A stretch of 64,000 bases of DNA, from NCBI GenBank assembly GCA_938075415.1, contig CALJHC010000025.1, positions 62,001-126,000 of the forward strand, given 5' to 3'. Numbering within the stretch: the stretch's first letter is position 1; the number at the start of each line of letters is the position of its first letter. Below the pieces are notes generated by a model, which had not been told where the DNA came from, searched no databases, and saw only the letters and a program-made list of their open reading frames with translations. Shown here piece by piece: positions 37,713-48,694 of the stretch. This DNA is from an uncultured Rubripirellula sp. Its GTDB lineage: Bacteria > Planctomycetota > Planctomycetia > Pirellulales > Pirellulaceae. The position numbers and the translations under genes are program-made.

Positions 37713-38573
37713 ATGCGATTATCGAGAAGGCACTTCACTGCTGCAGTGACCTCGATTTTGACCAGTTCAATGATCGGCTGTGTCACAACACCCGATCGCT
37801 CTCTGCTCAGTCAGAATGTGAGCGAACCTGAGCCAAGTTTCTTGGAGCGTTTGCCGTTTATGGGGGGGGATGATGAAGCACCCGAGCCATATCCTAATCC
37901 GGTCAAGCTGGCGGCAACTTGGACCCCTGATACGCTCGTTCAAGTCGGACGAACACCAACTCGGGGTTTCGGAGGTCGTGTCTTTTTCTACAACGAAAAA
38001 TCGCAACCTGTGCCGGTTGATGGAACGTTGACCATCCATGGTTTTGACGAGAACGCCGACGAATCGGAGGATGGTGTCAAGCGATTCGCTTTCACACCCG
38101 AGCAGTTGACGCGGCATTATGGGCAATCGGATCTAGGTGCTTCGTACAGTATTTGGATTCCTTGGGATGCGGTCGGTGGTGAACAGCGACGTATCTCGCT
38201 GGTGACCTCGTTCCAATCAACCAGCGGCACCACCGTGCAGGGGATTCCCGCGACGATGCTGCTACCCGGAAAAGACACAAACATGAACTCTTCGGAGAAA
38301 GTTGCAAGTCTTTCGCCGCAGTACCAGGATTACCTTTCGGCAACCAGGTCCGAGTCTGTGCCGACCAGTGGTCTGACAACGACAACGATTCGTCGCAAGC
38401 AGCTGGGTCGTGAGGTGCAATCCATCCAGCCTGGGATATCGATTCCGAGCAGGGAGGCGATGCAGCAAGGTATTGCGGGTAACGGCCTGAGACGCTCCTC
38501 CACACTCGGGGCTCCTGGTGAGTCTGGCCGAACCAAACCTGCCTTCCTTCCTGCGAGCGCACCGAAGCAGTGA
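37713..38573 (+). CDS. Lipoprotein downstream of secretin
   Basis: Exported lipoprotein with SRRHFTAAVTSILTSSMIGC at the N-terminus: a hydrophobic run ending in a lipobox at Cys23, preceded by a twin-arginine-like pair. Residues 65-190 form a compact region (AATWTPDTLVQVGRTPTRGFGGRVFFYN, then LTIHGFD and YSIWIPWDAVGG), conceivably a beta-sandwich. The last 100 residues are Ser/Thr-rich. It starts 77 bp after the secretin stop on the same strand, so it is likely co-transcribed and could act as a pilotin or channel accessory. That role is inferred from position only. Confidence 0.72.
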   Translation: MRLSRRHFTAAVTSILTSSMIGCVTTPDRSLLSQNVSEPEPSFLERLPFMGGDDEAPEPYPNPVKLAATWTPDTLVQVGRTPTRGFGGRVFFYNEKSQPVPVDGTLTIHGFDENADESEDGVKRFAFTPEQLTRHYGQSDLGASYSIWIPWDAVGGEQRRISLVTSFQSTSGTTVQGIPATMLLPGKDTNMNSSEKVASLSPQYQDYLSATRSESVPTSGLTTTTIRRKQLGREVQSIQPGISIPSREAMQQGIAGNGLRRSSTLGAPGESGRTKPAFLPASAPKQ

Positions 38574-39205
38574 TTTCTGACACCTTCCAAGTCGAAAGTT
38601 CGTGGACTCTGGAGCCGGTCGACAGGGACCTGCGAGCGATGCACTTATCGTGCTAGCTGGTGACCCCCATGACTGATCAGATCGTGATTAAGCAGGTCGT
38701 GATTAAGCGGGGGACGCTTAAGGATCACTCGGTTTTGACACATTTCACGTCGATTTGATTCTTGTTTATCGAAGGCTCTTCTGCTGCAATCTTCTACCTT
38801 CGTGCTCGCGTCTTGTTTCGCCATCTTTCATTGTCGAAAACGATAGAGTTTGAGTGTTTGGACGATCCTTTGGTTGGACGATCAGTCCATTTTTCATGGG
38901 CATTTGATTCGGTGAGATACCGACGCGGAACGGCTTCGTTTCCATTTGTGACAGGCGCTCGACTTGGCTTCAAATTCCATAGCGGTGCAACTCACCGATC
39001 ACCCTGAAGCATTCAAGGTGTCATCCTAAGAGGACAGTCCAACGAGTGCAGCCTCAGCTGTCGCTCGAGGGACCGGCCATGAGATCGCCTTGGAATAGTC
39101 TGTTTGGTGAGGTGGCTGCCCAAAGCAGTGTCTGGAAGATGGGGGTGCATCTGCACCGTTTTTCAAAACCACGTGGTTAAACGTGGCGGCGTCAATCTGT
39201 CTTGA
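38574..39205. other. Intergenic region, no supported gene
   Basis: About 630 bases between the lipoprotein gene and the convergent zinc-ribbon gene. It contains a two-unit 15-bp repeat. An 81-codon plus-strand frame (38762-39007) lacks a recognisable motif, and I do not accept it as a gene. Confidence 0.45.
38682..38711. repeat. 15-bp direct repeat, 2 units
   Basis: TCGTGATTAAGCAGG at 38682-38696 is followed by TCGTGATTAAGCGGG at 38697-38711, one mismatch, in the gap 3' of the lipoprotein gene. Confidence 0.75.
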
Positions 39206-40015
39206 TCAGCCTGCCGCGGCCTGAGCGAATGAATTTGCTGCGGCAAGGAAGAGCCCGGCACCGATTCCACCCATCAGCAGTGCCACGAAGAGATATTTCC
39301 ACGTTTCTCTGAAAGTGGTGAAGAGATAATAGAAAATGTAGAACGGCACGAGCAAAGTGAGGAGACCGTCGCGGGTGCTTTGCTTGAATGCATGAACGAC
39401 GATCATGAGGTATGAGCCAAATGACACCATGATGACGGCGACGCCCGACAATAACAGGAATAACCCCATCGGGTTGGCTGGTGCGGTTGCGTCCACGCGT
39501 CTCGATGCGTTCATGGCCAAGGTTGCGATGACAAGTCCGCTACCGATGACGAAGAGGACTAACGCGAGGCCCCACCAGGGCATTCCGGGGCCGGCGGCGA
39601 GTTTCTTTTGCATCGCCGCGGCGTCGATCATATCACTCTCTGCCTTATTCAAGGCGAGTGTCCCATGGTCGATATCGACACCGGCCGTCTTGTGCGATTC
39701 GAACTTCACTCCACTCTCTCGATGGTACCCACAGCCTGTACAGAGAACGGCGGCAGCAGCCATCGGTTCTTTGCAGGCTGGGCAGACGGATTCGATTTGT
39801 TGATTAAATCCTTCCTCATCAAACAAGTCATCAAGTTCGTTGCCAGCGGAGGCCGCAGGGGCTGGAGTGGGCGGTGAAGCGGCAGCTTTAGTTTTTGAGC
39901 CCTTCGCGGGGACTTGGAGAACTTTCTGGCATCCCGGGCATTTCACTGCCTTGCCAGCAGCGGTGTCTGGCGCGTTCAGAGATTTACCACACTGGCATCG
40001 AATTTGAATTGGCAT
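39206..40015 (-). CDS. Zinc-ribbon membrane protein of unknown function
   Basis: ATG 40015 is preferred (protein begins MPIQIRCQCGKSL); the frame is open to 40153 without a recognisable leader. The N-terminal zinc ribbon has RCQCGK and VKCPGCQK cysteine pairs, a pattern frequent in planctomycete proteins. A low-complexity linker and a second Cys set follow (CPACKEP and CTGCGY, about residues 78-97). Three to four transmembrane helices lie in the C-terminal half (about 148-172, 185-215, 225-245, 250-270). Probably an inner-membrane protein with a cytosolic metal-binding head. Function not recognised. Confidence 0.75.
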   Translation of the reverse strand: MPIQIRCQCGKSLNAPDTAAGKAVKCPGCQKVLQVPAKGSKTKAAASPPTPAPAASAGNELDDLFDEEGFNQQIESVCPACKEPMAAAAVLCTGCGYHRESGVKFESHKTAGVDIDHGTLALNKAESDMIDAAAMQKKLAAGPGMPWWGLALVLFVIGSGLVIATLAMNASRRVDATAPANPMGLFLLLSGVAVIMVSFGSYLMIVVHAFKQSTRDGLLTLLVPFYIFYYLFTTFRETWKYLFVALLMGGIGAGLFLAAANSFAQAAAG

Positions 40016-40466
40016 CGCGAATGGATCTCGAAGAGCTAGATGAACAGCCTGGAAGTTAACACCGAAGAGAAAAGGAGATTCGAGTCGTTTTGGCAATTGA
40101 CAAAAACTTCGGTCAATCGCCTTGGCTTCCGATTCCTCTTGGATGGGATGCATAGTTTACTCAGGTTCTTGCACCCGTGACGACGGGGCGAGGCAAGAAC
40201 CTCCAAGAAAGTTAGTCAGCTGGCTCGGGTCGAGCCGGATAAGTTCGGAATTCGGACAACAGCCCTTCCTCTCGCCATTGGGGGCCACGGTCATGTGTGA
40301 ATCGATTTGGTCGCTGTATCCTCAAACCTAGCGGTTTTCATTAAAATCGCAATGAATCGGCACCGTGTCCTCAGGATTTTGGAAATTCAGTGCAGCAGAA
40401 ACAAGTAACTAGCTGCTGCATCGGTGACTCTGGTGCAACTCCTTGCTTCGGTATAGCCTTTTCGGC
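40016..40466. other. Divergent intergenic region
   Basis: About 450 bases between the zinc-ribbon gene (minus) and the next plus-strand gene. Promoters for both are expected. I recognise no repeat, hairpin or small gene here. Confidence 0.4.
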
Positions 40467-41135
40467 ATGAACTTTTTAACTCACGCTGTGCCTTATCTCG
40501 ATCGTCCACTCGTTGCGGTGGCCACTGGGGTACCGGACTGGCTTAGTGTCGTCGATCGCAAGATTCGCGCCCGAGGCAAGATTGCGGCGACATTTCTTGA
40601 TCACGATGACCCACAGCTTCGAGAGGTAGCCGAGGGGATCGTCAAGCATCACGAAGATGATCACTGGTTTCACGTAACGGAGGCGTTTGTAACAACAAAT
40701 CTTGAGTTTGCTGTGCAGTTGAGGGACCAGTTGCCGGGCGATGCTGGTTTTCGCCCAACGTTTGTGGGGCATATTTTGATCGAAATGTTCCTTGACGGAT
40801 TCTTGGTAAGGGATAACGCAGAGACGGCAGGGCGGTATTACCAAGCGATCGAAAGCGTTGGTTTTCACACGATCCAACGTTGCGTGAATGAAATCACGGG
40901 AAAGCCAACAGAGCAATTGGTTCCAGTTTTGCGGCGGTTTACGGAGATCAAGTTCTTGTACGACTACAACGAGCCGCAGCGACTGCTGTTTCGTCTTAAT
41001 CAAGTGATGCGTCGAGTTAAACTGGAGCCATTGCCGGAGTCGCTATTGAGTTGGCTACCTTCGGCGGAAAAGTTGGTAGAATCTCGACGAGAAAGTCTTC
41101 TCACCTCACCTTGTGAACGCCGAGTTTTTCCATGA
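40467..41135 (+). CDS. Uncharacterised protein, distantly ACP phosphodiesterase (DUF479)-like
   Basis: Likely begins at ATG 40467 (MNFLTHAV) rather than TTG 40443. The opening MNFLTHA, a following VPDWLSV segment, VAEGIVKHHEDDHWFHVTEAF and a later GHILIEMFLDGFLVRDN resemble the layout of ACP phosphodiesterases (DUF479), which start MN(F/W)L.H and carry an HH.D pattern and a late D-x-F-L helix. The similarity is weak and judged by eye, so the function is a guess. Several His/Asp residues (H66, H67, D70 and others) could bind metal. It lies 120 bp upstream of the sugar epimerase. Confidence 0.6.
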   Translation: MNFLTHAVPYLDRPLVAVATGVPDWLSVVDRKIRARGKIAATFLDHDDPQLREVAEGIVKHHEDDHWFHVTEAFVTTNLEFAVQLRDQLPGDAGFRPTFVGHILIEMFLDGFLVRDNAETAGRYYQAIESVGFHTIQRCVNEITGKPTEQLVPVLRRFTEIKFLYDYNEPQRLLFRLNQVMRRVKLEPLPESLLSWLPSAEKLVESRRESLLTSPCERRVFP

Positions 41136-41252
41136 GATCGTTTTTTGCTGAACTGCTGTGATTTGAGAGCAGCACTCGAATTTTTGTTCTGATTCGATGA
41201 ACCAGAACCGACGGTTGAATGAAACTGGCGTTTAGATAAATCCGACGTCCCG

Positions 41253-42122
41253 ATGAAAGAGAAACGAATTGCGATGAAGTATGGAATGAATCTTTTGCTG
41301 TGGTCCGGTGAAGTCACTGACGAAATCCTTCCCATCTGTGAAAAATTAAAAGAGATCGGCTATGACGGCGTTGAATTGCCAATTTTCAATTTAGATTTGG
41401 ACTATGCGGCAATCGGCGGGCAACTTGATTCAATGGGACTCGGGCGTACGGGTGTGACCGTTCGCGGCGAGGAGGATAACCCGATTTCGCCTGATGCGGC
41501 TGTGCGTGCCAAGGGTGTTGAACTGACCAAACGAACACTCGATTGCTGCGCAGCGGCGGGTGTTGAAACGCTCGTTGGTCCGTATCACTCAGCCCTGGGG
41601 CTTTTCTCCGGTGCCGGTCCCACCGATGACGAATGGAAATGGGGCGTCGAATGCATGCGGGAAGTTGCAGAGCACGCCGGCAGCGTAGGCGTCAAGTTGG
41701 GCGTTGAGGCATTGAACCGATTTGAAACTTACTTGCTCAATTCTCATGCCGATTCAGCTCGCTTCGCACGGGAAGTCGATCATTCGGCGTGTGGCATGAT
41801 GTACGACACCTTTCACGCGAACATCGAGGAAAAGTCCATTACTGATGCGGTCAACGCCGGGGGTGACAAATTATTTCACATTCACATCAGCGAGAACGAT
41901 CGAAGCACCCCGGGTAAGGGTGGTGTCAATTGGCAAGAGAACTTTGATGCGATTGCGAAATCAGGTTACGACGGTTGGCTGGTGATCGAGGCTTTTGGTT
42001 TGGCTTTACCTGAGCTTGCTGCGGCGACTCGAATCTGGCGTCGTATGTTCGAGGATGAACTTGTTCTGGCAGCGGAAGGGTTGCAATTCATGAAATCCGA
42101 AATGGCAAAGCGTTCCGTATGA
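41253..42122 (+). CDS. Sugar phosphate isomerase/epimerase, D-tagatose 3-epimerase-like
   Basis: Xylose-isomerase-like TIM barrel. Starts are ATG 41253 or ATG 41274 (MKYGMNLLLW). Metal ligands expected for the D-tagatose/D-psicose 3-epimerase family are E152 (GVEALNRFE), D185 (YDTFHANIEE), H211 (FHIHISENDR) and E246 (VIEAFG), in the order and spacing of the characterised enzymes. The family interconverts ketoses at C3 using Mn2+ or Co2+. The gene overlaps the following small gene by four bases (ATGA), so the two are translationally coupled. The natural substrate may differ, since several planctomycete members act on unknown sugars or inositols. Confidence 0.88.
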   Translation: MKEKRIAMKYGMNLLLWSGEVTDEILPICEKLKEIGYDGVELPIFNLDLDYAAIGGQLDSMGLGRTGVTVRGEEDNPISPDAAVRAKGVELTKRTLDCCAAAGVETLVGPYHSALGLFSGAGPTDDEWKWGVECMREVAEHAGSVGVKLGVEALNRFETYLLNSHADSARFAREVDHSACGMMYDTFHANIEEKSITDAVNAGGDKLFHIHISENDRSTPGKGGVNWQENFDAIAKSGYDGWLVIEAFGLALPELAAATRIWRRMFEDELVLAAEGLQFMKSEMAKRSV

Positions 42123-42502
42123 CCGATCAAGAAACTGAAAAAGATGGCGGTCAAAATTCAAAGGCCGATGTCAGGCGAATTGTCATGCTTTCAGGTGATC
42201 TGATGTTCGCATCTCGCGTCCGCAGTGTCGCGGATCGAGCGGGATTTCAGTTTGCCTTCGGTGGTAATTTGCCTGACGGAGACTTGAGCGATGTTCGTTA
42301 TGTCGTGTTGGATTTGGCAACCCGTGGCGGTCTTGCTGGTTCCCTCAAGGCCATGTGTCTTGAACGTTGCCCTCAAGCGGCCGTCATTGCATTCGGGCCG
42401 CACGTTCAGACAGAGCGGATTCAGCAGGCGAAGGAGTCTGGAATTGAACAGGTGTTAACTAACGGTCAATTCGATCGATCCATGCATCTGATTTTCAACT
42501 GA
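42119..42502 (+). CDS. Receiver-like small protein
   Basis: A 127-residue protein with an alternating beta-alpha pattern like CheY receivers: RIVMLSGDLMFASRV strand-helix, a central YVVLDLAT strand ending in Asp, AVIAFGPHV, and a final helix. The acidic pair at the end of the first strand is missing (LSGD instead of DD), and the Lys strand is not evident, so it is probably a non-phosphorylated pseudo-receiver. It starts inside the epimerase stop codon (ATGA), so expression is linked to it, an unusual pairing for which I have no explanation. Confidence 0.6.
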   Translation: MTDQETEKDGGQNSKADVRRIVMLSGDLMFASRVRSVADRAGFQFAFGGNLPDGDLSDVRYVVLDLATRGGLAGSLKAMCLERCPQAAVIAFGPHVQTERIQQAKESGIEQVLTNGQFDRSMHLIFN

Positions 42503-42622
42503 GTCGGGCATCGAGTTAGAACTGCCGCGTTAACCGTTACTGAGTGCTCGCTGCTCGAAGCAGCGATTTGGATGGCCACGTTGAATGGAGTCCGTCGCTG
42601 GTCAACGGTGGACCCAGGCATT

Positions 42623-44044
42623 TTAACGTTGCTTCTTACTGATCAGGCTTGGGTGAGCCCCTTTGATCATTCGGTCGCCTGTTTCTCGGTTAAATCCGTC
42701 GGGTGTCAGTTGATCCTCGCCCGGAAACTGATCACCGGTTCGCTTTTGCCAAGCGTCGAGAGCCAGTCGAAGTTGTTTCAGACGACTGATCATCCCGGGG
42801 TCCTCAGCGAGGTTATTCAAGCAGTTGGGATCTTTGATGGTGTCAAAAAGGAATTCTTCACGTCGAGGCGTCATCATGCATGCTTGTTGCTCGTCGGTCA
42901 GTTTTCCTTCTTTGAAAAGTCGCTTCATTTCACGATAAGTCGGGCTGTTGACTGCGTCGGCCGGGGGCGTCGCTGGGGTGCTGGGTAGCCAATTTCTGAC
43001 GTAACAGTATTGCCGGTCAAATGCAGCTCTTTCAAAGGCACGATAATCATGCCAGTTATGCTCAGAGAAGGCATGTTTTCGAATCACTTGTTTCGGATCC
43101 ATTAGCGTTCTCCGAAGGCTTTTCCCCTGCATGGTGTCGAGGGGTTTGACGCCGGCTAGTTCAAGGATGGTCGGCGCAATGTCGATACTGCTGATAACTT
43201 GTTGGTTGGTCGTGCCGGCCGGAATACGGTTTGGCAGTTTGGCGATAAATGGTGTCCGAACGCCGGGGACTGTGACCATGGTTTTGCAATGAGGGAAAGG
43301 TCGACCATTGTCGCTGATCACCAAAATCATCGTCGATTCGGTGAGCCCCTGTGATTCGAGTTCTTCAAGCACCATCCCAATGTGCTCATCAAAACGACTG
43401 ACTTCGTCATAGTACAAGGCTAGGTCCTCACGGACATCCGGTGTGTCTGGGAGAAATGCTGGGATGCTGACTCGCTCGGGGGCATGAGGCGGAGTCACCG
43501 CGCCGGGTGCGTAGGCGCGATGGGGGTCGCTGTGTGCCGCCCACATGAAAAAGGGGCGGTCCTTGGGGCGGTTTTCAATCGCTTCCACCCAGGCTGCACC
43601 CATGGCGTCAGGCTTGGAGCCCTTACGGAAATCCACTTGTTCTGCAGCCGCATTTCCCAGGTGCCACTTGCCGACAACGGCGGTCCAGTAGCCCATCGCC
43701 CTCAGTGGCGTGGTTAACATTGTCTGGTCCTTGGGCAAGGGCAAATGTAACTCGCCCGCGCCGGTGTTATGAGGGTAGCGACCCGTTAGCATTGAACATC
43801 GACTGGGACTGCAAGAGGAGCATGTGAGGTAGGCCTGATCAAACCGCATGCCTTCCACCGCGAGTCGATCCATATTTGGAGTTCGGACATTTTGGTTCCC
43901 GTAAGGTCCGCTGTCATCCCAAGCCATGTCATCAGCGACAAAGATTACAAAATTGGTTGGCTCGCTTTTTTGATTCTCTGCGGATTGAACCGATGGCAAA
44001 CCAAGGCAAGCGAGAAGGAAGAGGGTGTTGGCGATTCGGTGCAT
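42623..44044 (-). CDS. Secreted sulfatase, N-sulfoglucosamine sulfohydrolase-like
   Basis: Third sulfatase of the window, on the minus strand. The signal peptide is residues 1-21. Metal residues are D38 and D39 in VADDMAW, and the catalytic Cys78 lies in C-S-P-S-R, a canonical formylglycine motif. A VISDNGRPFPHCK block near residue 245 provides the distal metal pair Asp-Asn. The phrase TGAGELHLPLP after the active site and the short 473-residue length resemble the heparan N-sulfatase branch. A converging gene ends 120 bp away. Activity needs a formylglycine-generating enzyme, which is not encoded in this window. Confidence 0.92.
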   Translation of the reverse strand: MHRIANTLFLLACLGLPSVQSAENQKSEPTNFVIFVADDMAWDDSGPYGNQNVRTPNMDRLAVEGMRFDQAYLTCSSCSPSRCSMLTGRYPHNTGAGELHLPLPKDQTMLTTPLRAMGYWTAVVGKWHLGNAAAEQVDFRKGSKPDAMGAAWVEAIENRPKDRPFFMWAAHSDPHRAYAPGAVTPPHAPERVSIPAFLPDTPDVREDLALYYDEVSRFDEHIGMVLEELESQGLTESTMILVISDNGRPFPHCKTMVTVPGVRTPFIAKLPNRIPAGTTNQQVISSIDIAPTILELAGVKPLDTMQGKSLRRTLMDPKQVIRKHAFSEHNWHDYRAFERAAFDRQYCYVRNWLPSTPATPPADAVNSPTYREMKRLFKEGKLTDEQQACMMTPRREEFLFDTIKDPNCLNNLAEDPGMISRLKQLRLALDAWQKRTGDQFPGEDQLTPDGFNRETGDRMIKGAHPSLISKKQR

Positions 44045-44704
44045 GGTCTTGCTGGTTCCGTTGAAGTTAAAAATCTAGCTGTGTGAGTGCAGTTAATCGT
44101 ATTGCCCCGGTGAGGTGTTGCTTACTTTGCAAGCTTGCTTTCGCCATGAAGCGGTTTGATGGCTTGGCGTGTTACCCAACAAGGCTGATTTGCGACGTCC
44201 GGAACACCAACCGGGTTGGTTTCGAAAAAGATGATGGTGGTTGATTTTGCCAGGTGGTTCCGTGTCTGCTGTGGTAACTGGCCAATCTCGAGATCATGTA
44301 CTGAAATTCTTTTCCCATTTGTCCAACGCTGCCTTGGGGATCTCGTGACTGCTGGCGGTAGGCATGGTGCAGTTGTCGATGAATCAAATCGCAAGTTAGC
44401 ACAGACAGTTTTGTGATCCTGAAGGCGTCTATCAGGCTGGAACACCTGGTGAAGTCAAAACGCATGACTGCCTGATGAGGCCCGTGCATTTTAGCATGAA
44501 TCAACTCGCTGGCGCTGTCTGCCTATCGAGAGCGGGGGGCCGATTCTGTCATTCGTGATCACCCAGAGGGAATCTGCAGAATCGACGAGGTGATTTGGAG
44601 CCGAAGGTTGTAAGGAGGCGAGTATAAAAAAACGGCAGCCGAATCCGGCTGCCGTTTTGGTGTGGAATTTGGTCAGTTGCAAACTGACGAATGTTCGCGA
44701 GTCA
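44045..44704. other. Intergenic region downstream of EF-G
   Basis: About 660 bases. It holds the EF-G terminator at its right end. A minus-strand frame at 44122-44445 has a protein-like stretch (for example WTNGKRISVHDLEIGQLPQ), but it matches no family I know and has no signal or ribosome-binding site, so I leave it unannotated; it might be a gene remnant. Confidence 0.45.
44626..44658 (-). terminator. Rho-independent terminator of EF-G gene
   Basis: Perfect 13-bp stem (AAAACGGCAGCCG at 44629-44641 and its complement at 44646-44658) with a four-base loop. On the minus strand it is followed by a run of T residues (TTTTTTT), the orientation expected for the EF-G gene whose stop codon is 45 bases upstream. 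This is one of the clearest terminators in the window. Confidence 0.9.
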
Positions 44705-46786
<2,082 letters not shown>

Positions 46787-47873
46787 CTTTCTTTTCACCT
46801 AAACAGTGTTTGTCGCCGGATTGGGCCGAGGGAGCGTCGAAGACAGTTCGATCTCCAAATTGGTTTCCCTTCCACGGTGGGAACCCGGTCCGATGCCGAG
46901 GCAAACTCAGTTGTTTCAAATTGTGTTGCGTGGGAAGTTGAACTTCCCGTTGTTAACGGTCTGGGTAATGGGTCAGAGCTTGGAGGCTCGCCTGATCAAT
47001 TTTTCCGATTGAAATCAGGGCTACCTAATTCATCGGTCGAGCCGATTGGATCAAGTGAGTCGGGCAACGTTGCTGCCTTTCACCGATGTCCCTCTGCCCG
47101 GTTTTCCTATGTTGGAGTCGCTCTTGGCCCCTGCCGTGAGGTCGTCCCTCGTCTCGCGTTTGCCGACAACCTTAATCTCAGTTGCCTCAAACCCGTTTTT
47201 CTGAACATCACACTGACGACTTCCGGAGTTCCCAGTAGCTGCGATTTCCCGATCCGTCTTGGATCTTCGCCAGTGATGAATCACTAATTGGGCGTCTGCA
47301 TGCTTTCACGCTCGCCCCGTCTTCTTCGCTTCTTGTCTGTCTACCAAAGCCATCAAACGTCGAGCCACTGCAAATTGCAACGCTTTGCGAAATTTGGGGT
47401 TGGCGACCTTGGCCATCGGTTCCAAAACCGCCGCCATGAGTTGGGCAGTTTTTGAGATGGATAAGGCTCCGTCGCGCGTCAAAACGGACCCGTTATTCTG
47501 AGATCAGCTTTCTGTGGGCGGCAACACCGCCAACCGATCTCACGTTGGTTGGATCCGATTGGTGACTTCTCCGGTGGTGCCGAATCACCCTAAGCGGGAT
47601 GAGTCTTGACCAGCAGAGCAGGCGAATTCGCGCAAAATCCCCCCGACTGAAGTATTTCGGGAAATATGGCAAAGGTTTTTCGATTGCGAAAGGGCAAAAA
47701 GGCCGACATCTTGCCCTTGCAGGGAAGTTTCTTCGCGACCATACTCTTCGTCCGAAGATTGCCCCACTTGTTGGGGATTGGCGACTTGATTTTGTGTCGC
47801 ACTTCTTCGTTGGCGAGTCGTTCCGATCGCTGGAACGACCGACTAGACCGTTCGCCTTACAAAAGAGAACCAG
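46787..47873. other. Divergent region between EF-G and S18 genes
   Basis: About 1.1 kb between two translation genes pointing away from each other. It should contain promoters for both. One minus-strand small frame (47306-47482) looks protein-like and is listed separately. The plus-strand frames at 47599-47995 are overlapping shadows with no support. Confidence 0.45.
47306..47482 (-). CDS. Candidate small basic protein, 43-58 residues
   Basis: A short minus-strand frame that reads like genuine protein: helical, rich in Ala, Lys, Arg and Leu, with stretches MAAVLEPMAKVANPKFRKAL and FAVARRLMALVDRQEAKK. ATG 47437 gives 43 residues and TTG 47482 gives 58; an in-frame stop lies 21 bases further upstream of that TTG. 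Neither start has a good Shine-Dalgarno sequence, so it may be a new small gene or the 3' remnant of a larger one. No family recognised. It lies in an otherwise non-coding gap. Confidence 0.35.
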   Translation of the reverse strand: MTRDGALSISKTAQLMAAVLEPMAKVANPKFRKALQFAVARRLMALVDRQEAKKTGRA

Positions 47874-48152
47874 ATGCCTCCTCGTCCAATGAGCACGCGA
47901 AGCCGAGCTCGAAAGCGATCACGCGTTCGTTCGCGTACTCGCAAAAAAGATCCAATTTTCGTCGATGGCCAGCGTCCACGTCCTATGTATGTTGACTACA
48001 AGGACGTTGAGTTGCTGAAGAAAATGGTCAATCGGCAGGGTCGAATCGTCGGCCGTCGCAAGAGTGGCTGTACTGCTGCGAGTCAGCACGCCGTGAGCGC
48101 CGCAATCAAACGAGCGCGTTTCATGGCCTTGTTGCCCTACGTTGGTGAATAG
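47874..48152 (+). CDS. rpsR: Small ribosomal subunit protein bS18
   Basis: Ribosomal protein S18 of the 30S platform, where it pairs with bS6. The family core is clear: YVDYKDVELLKKMVNRQGRIVGRRKSG, followed by SAAIKRARFMALLPYV at the C-terminus. At 92 residues it has a longer Arg/Ser/Lys-rich N-terminus (MSTRSRARKRSRVRSRTRKK) than typical 75-79-residue S18. ATG 47874 is the first start, and ATG 47889 is an alternative that trims five residues. The usual neighbours rpsF, ssb and rplI are absent; the gene is alone, followed by its own terminator. Confidence 0.95.
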   Translation: MPPRPMSTRSRARKRSRVRSRTRKKDPIFVDGQRPRPMYVDYKDVELLKKMVNRQGRIVGRRKSGCTAASQHAVSAAIKRARFMALLPYVGE

Positions 48153-48200
48153 GCACCGAAACGTTGGTTTCAGTGATTCACCGAGCTCTTTTTGATCCAC

Positions 48201-48240
48201 AACAGCCGGCAAGGGCAACTTGTCGGCTGTTTTCGTTTTC
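48201..48240 (+). terminator. Rho-independent terminator of rpsR
   Basis: Inverted repeat with arms AACAGCCGGCAAG (48201-48213) and CTTGTCGGCTGTT (48219-48231), one G-U pair, five-base loop, followed by TTTCGTTTT. It lies 48 bases after the S18 stop codon, on the correct strand. Confidence 0.85.
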
Positions 48241-48361
48241 CGTCGGGTTTTGGACGAAAACGGCAGGCCGCGTAGCCATTGGTTTGGTATCAAAAAAAGG
48301 TCTTGCTGTCAGGATCTGCCGAGAAAGTGCCGGCAGGCTCCGGTTCGGGCTCTGATAAGGA

Positions 48362-48420
48362 ACAGGAACCCTCAAGGGACAGGAACCCTCGAGGAGCAGG
48401 AACCCTCGAGGAACAGCGGG
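48362..48420. repeat. 17-bp tandem repeat, about 3.5 units
   Basis: Units ACAGGAACCCTCAAGGG, ACAGGAACCCTCGAGGA and GCAGGAACCCTCGAGGA at 48362-48378, 48379-48395 and 48396-48412, with a partial unit after. The unit core AGGAACCCTC is perfectly kept while the edges vary. Confidence 0.82.
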
Positions 48421-48622
48421 CTTTTGGGGAACAGGGGCCTTCGAGGTCGCGTGGTCAATGCAAATTGGATCCTGCCTGGCCTATCCATCGGGTCCCCGTT
48501 GACTCTGGCTGGTGAAATGGAGCACCGACTTGGTGGAAACGTGCGAGATGTGTCCAAATTCCTCGCAACGCAGTGCTTTTGTCATTGCGCGTGAAGGTTT
48601 GGAGCCGTCGGCAGCGTTCGCC

Positions 48623-48694
48623 TCGTCACCAAGCTGGGATTCATCGCCAAGCTGAGATTCGTCGCCCAGCTGAGATTCGTCGCCCAGCTGGGGT
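48623..48694. repeat. 18-bp tandem repeat, 4 units
   Basis: Four contiguous 18-bp units at 48623-48640, 48641-48658, 48659-48676 and 48677-48694, sharing TC(G/A)TC(A/G)CC(A/C)AGCTG(G/A)G(A/G)T. Each unit contains an AGCTG core. Adjacent units differ by one to four bases. Confidence 0.87.

Noticed and set aside
44122..44445. Possible gene remnant on the minus strand between the sulfatase and EF-G
   Set aside because: Some protein-like composition, but no family, start signal or conservation evidence available from sequence alone.
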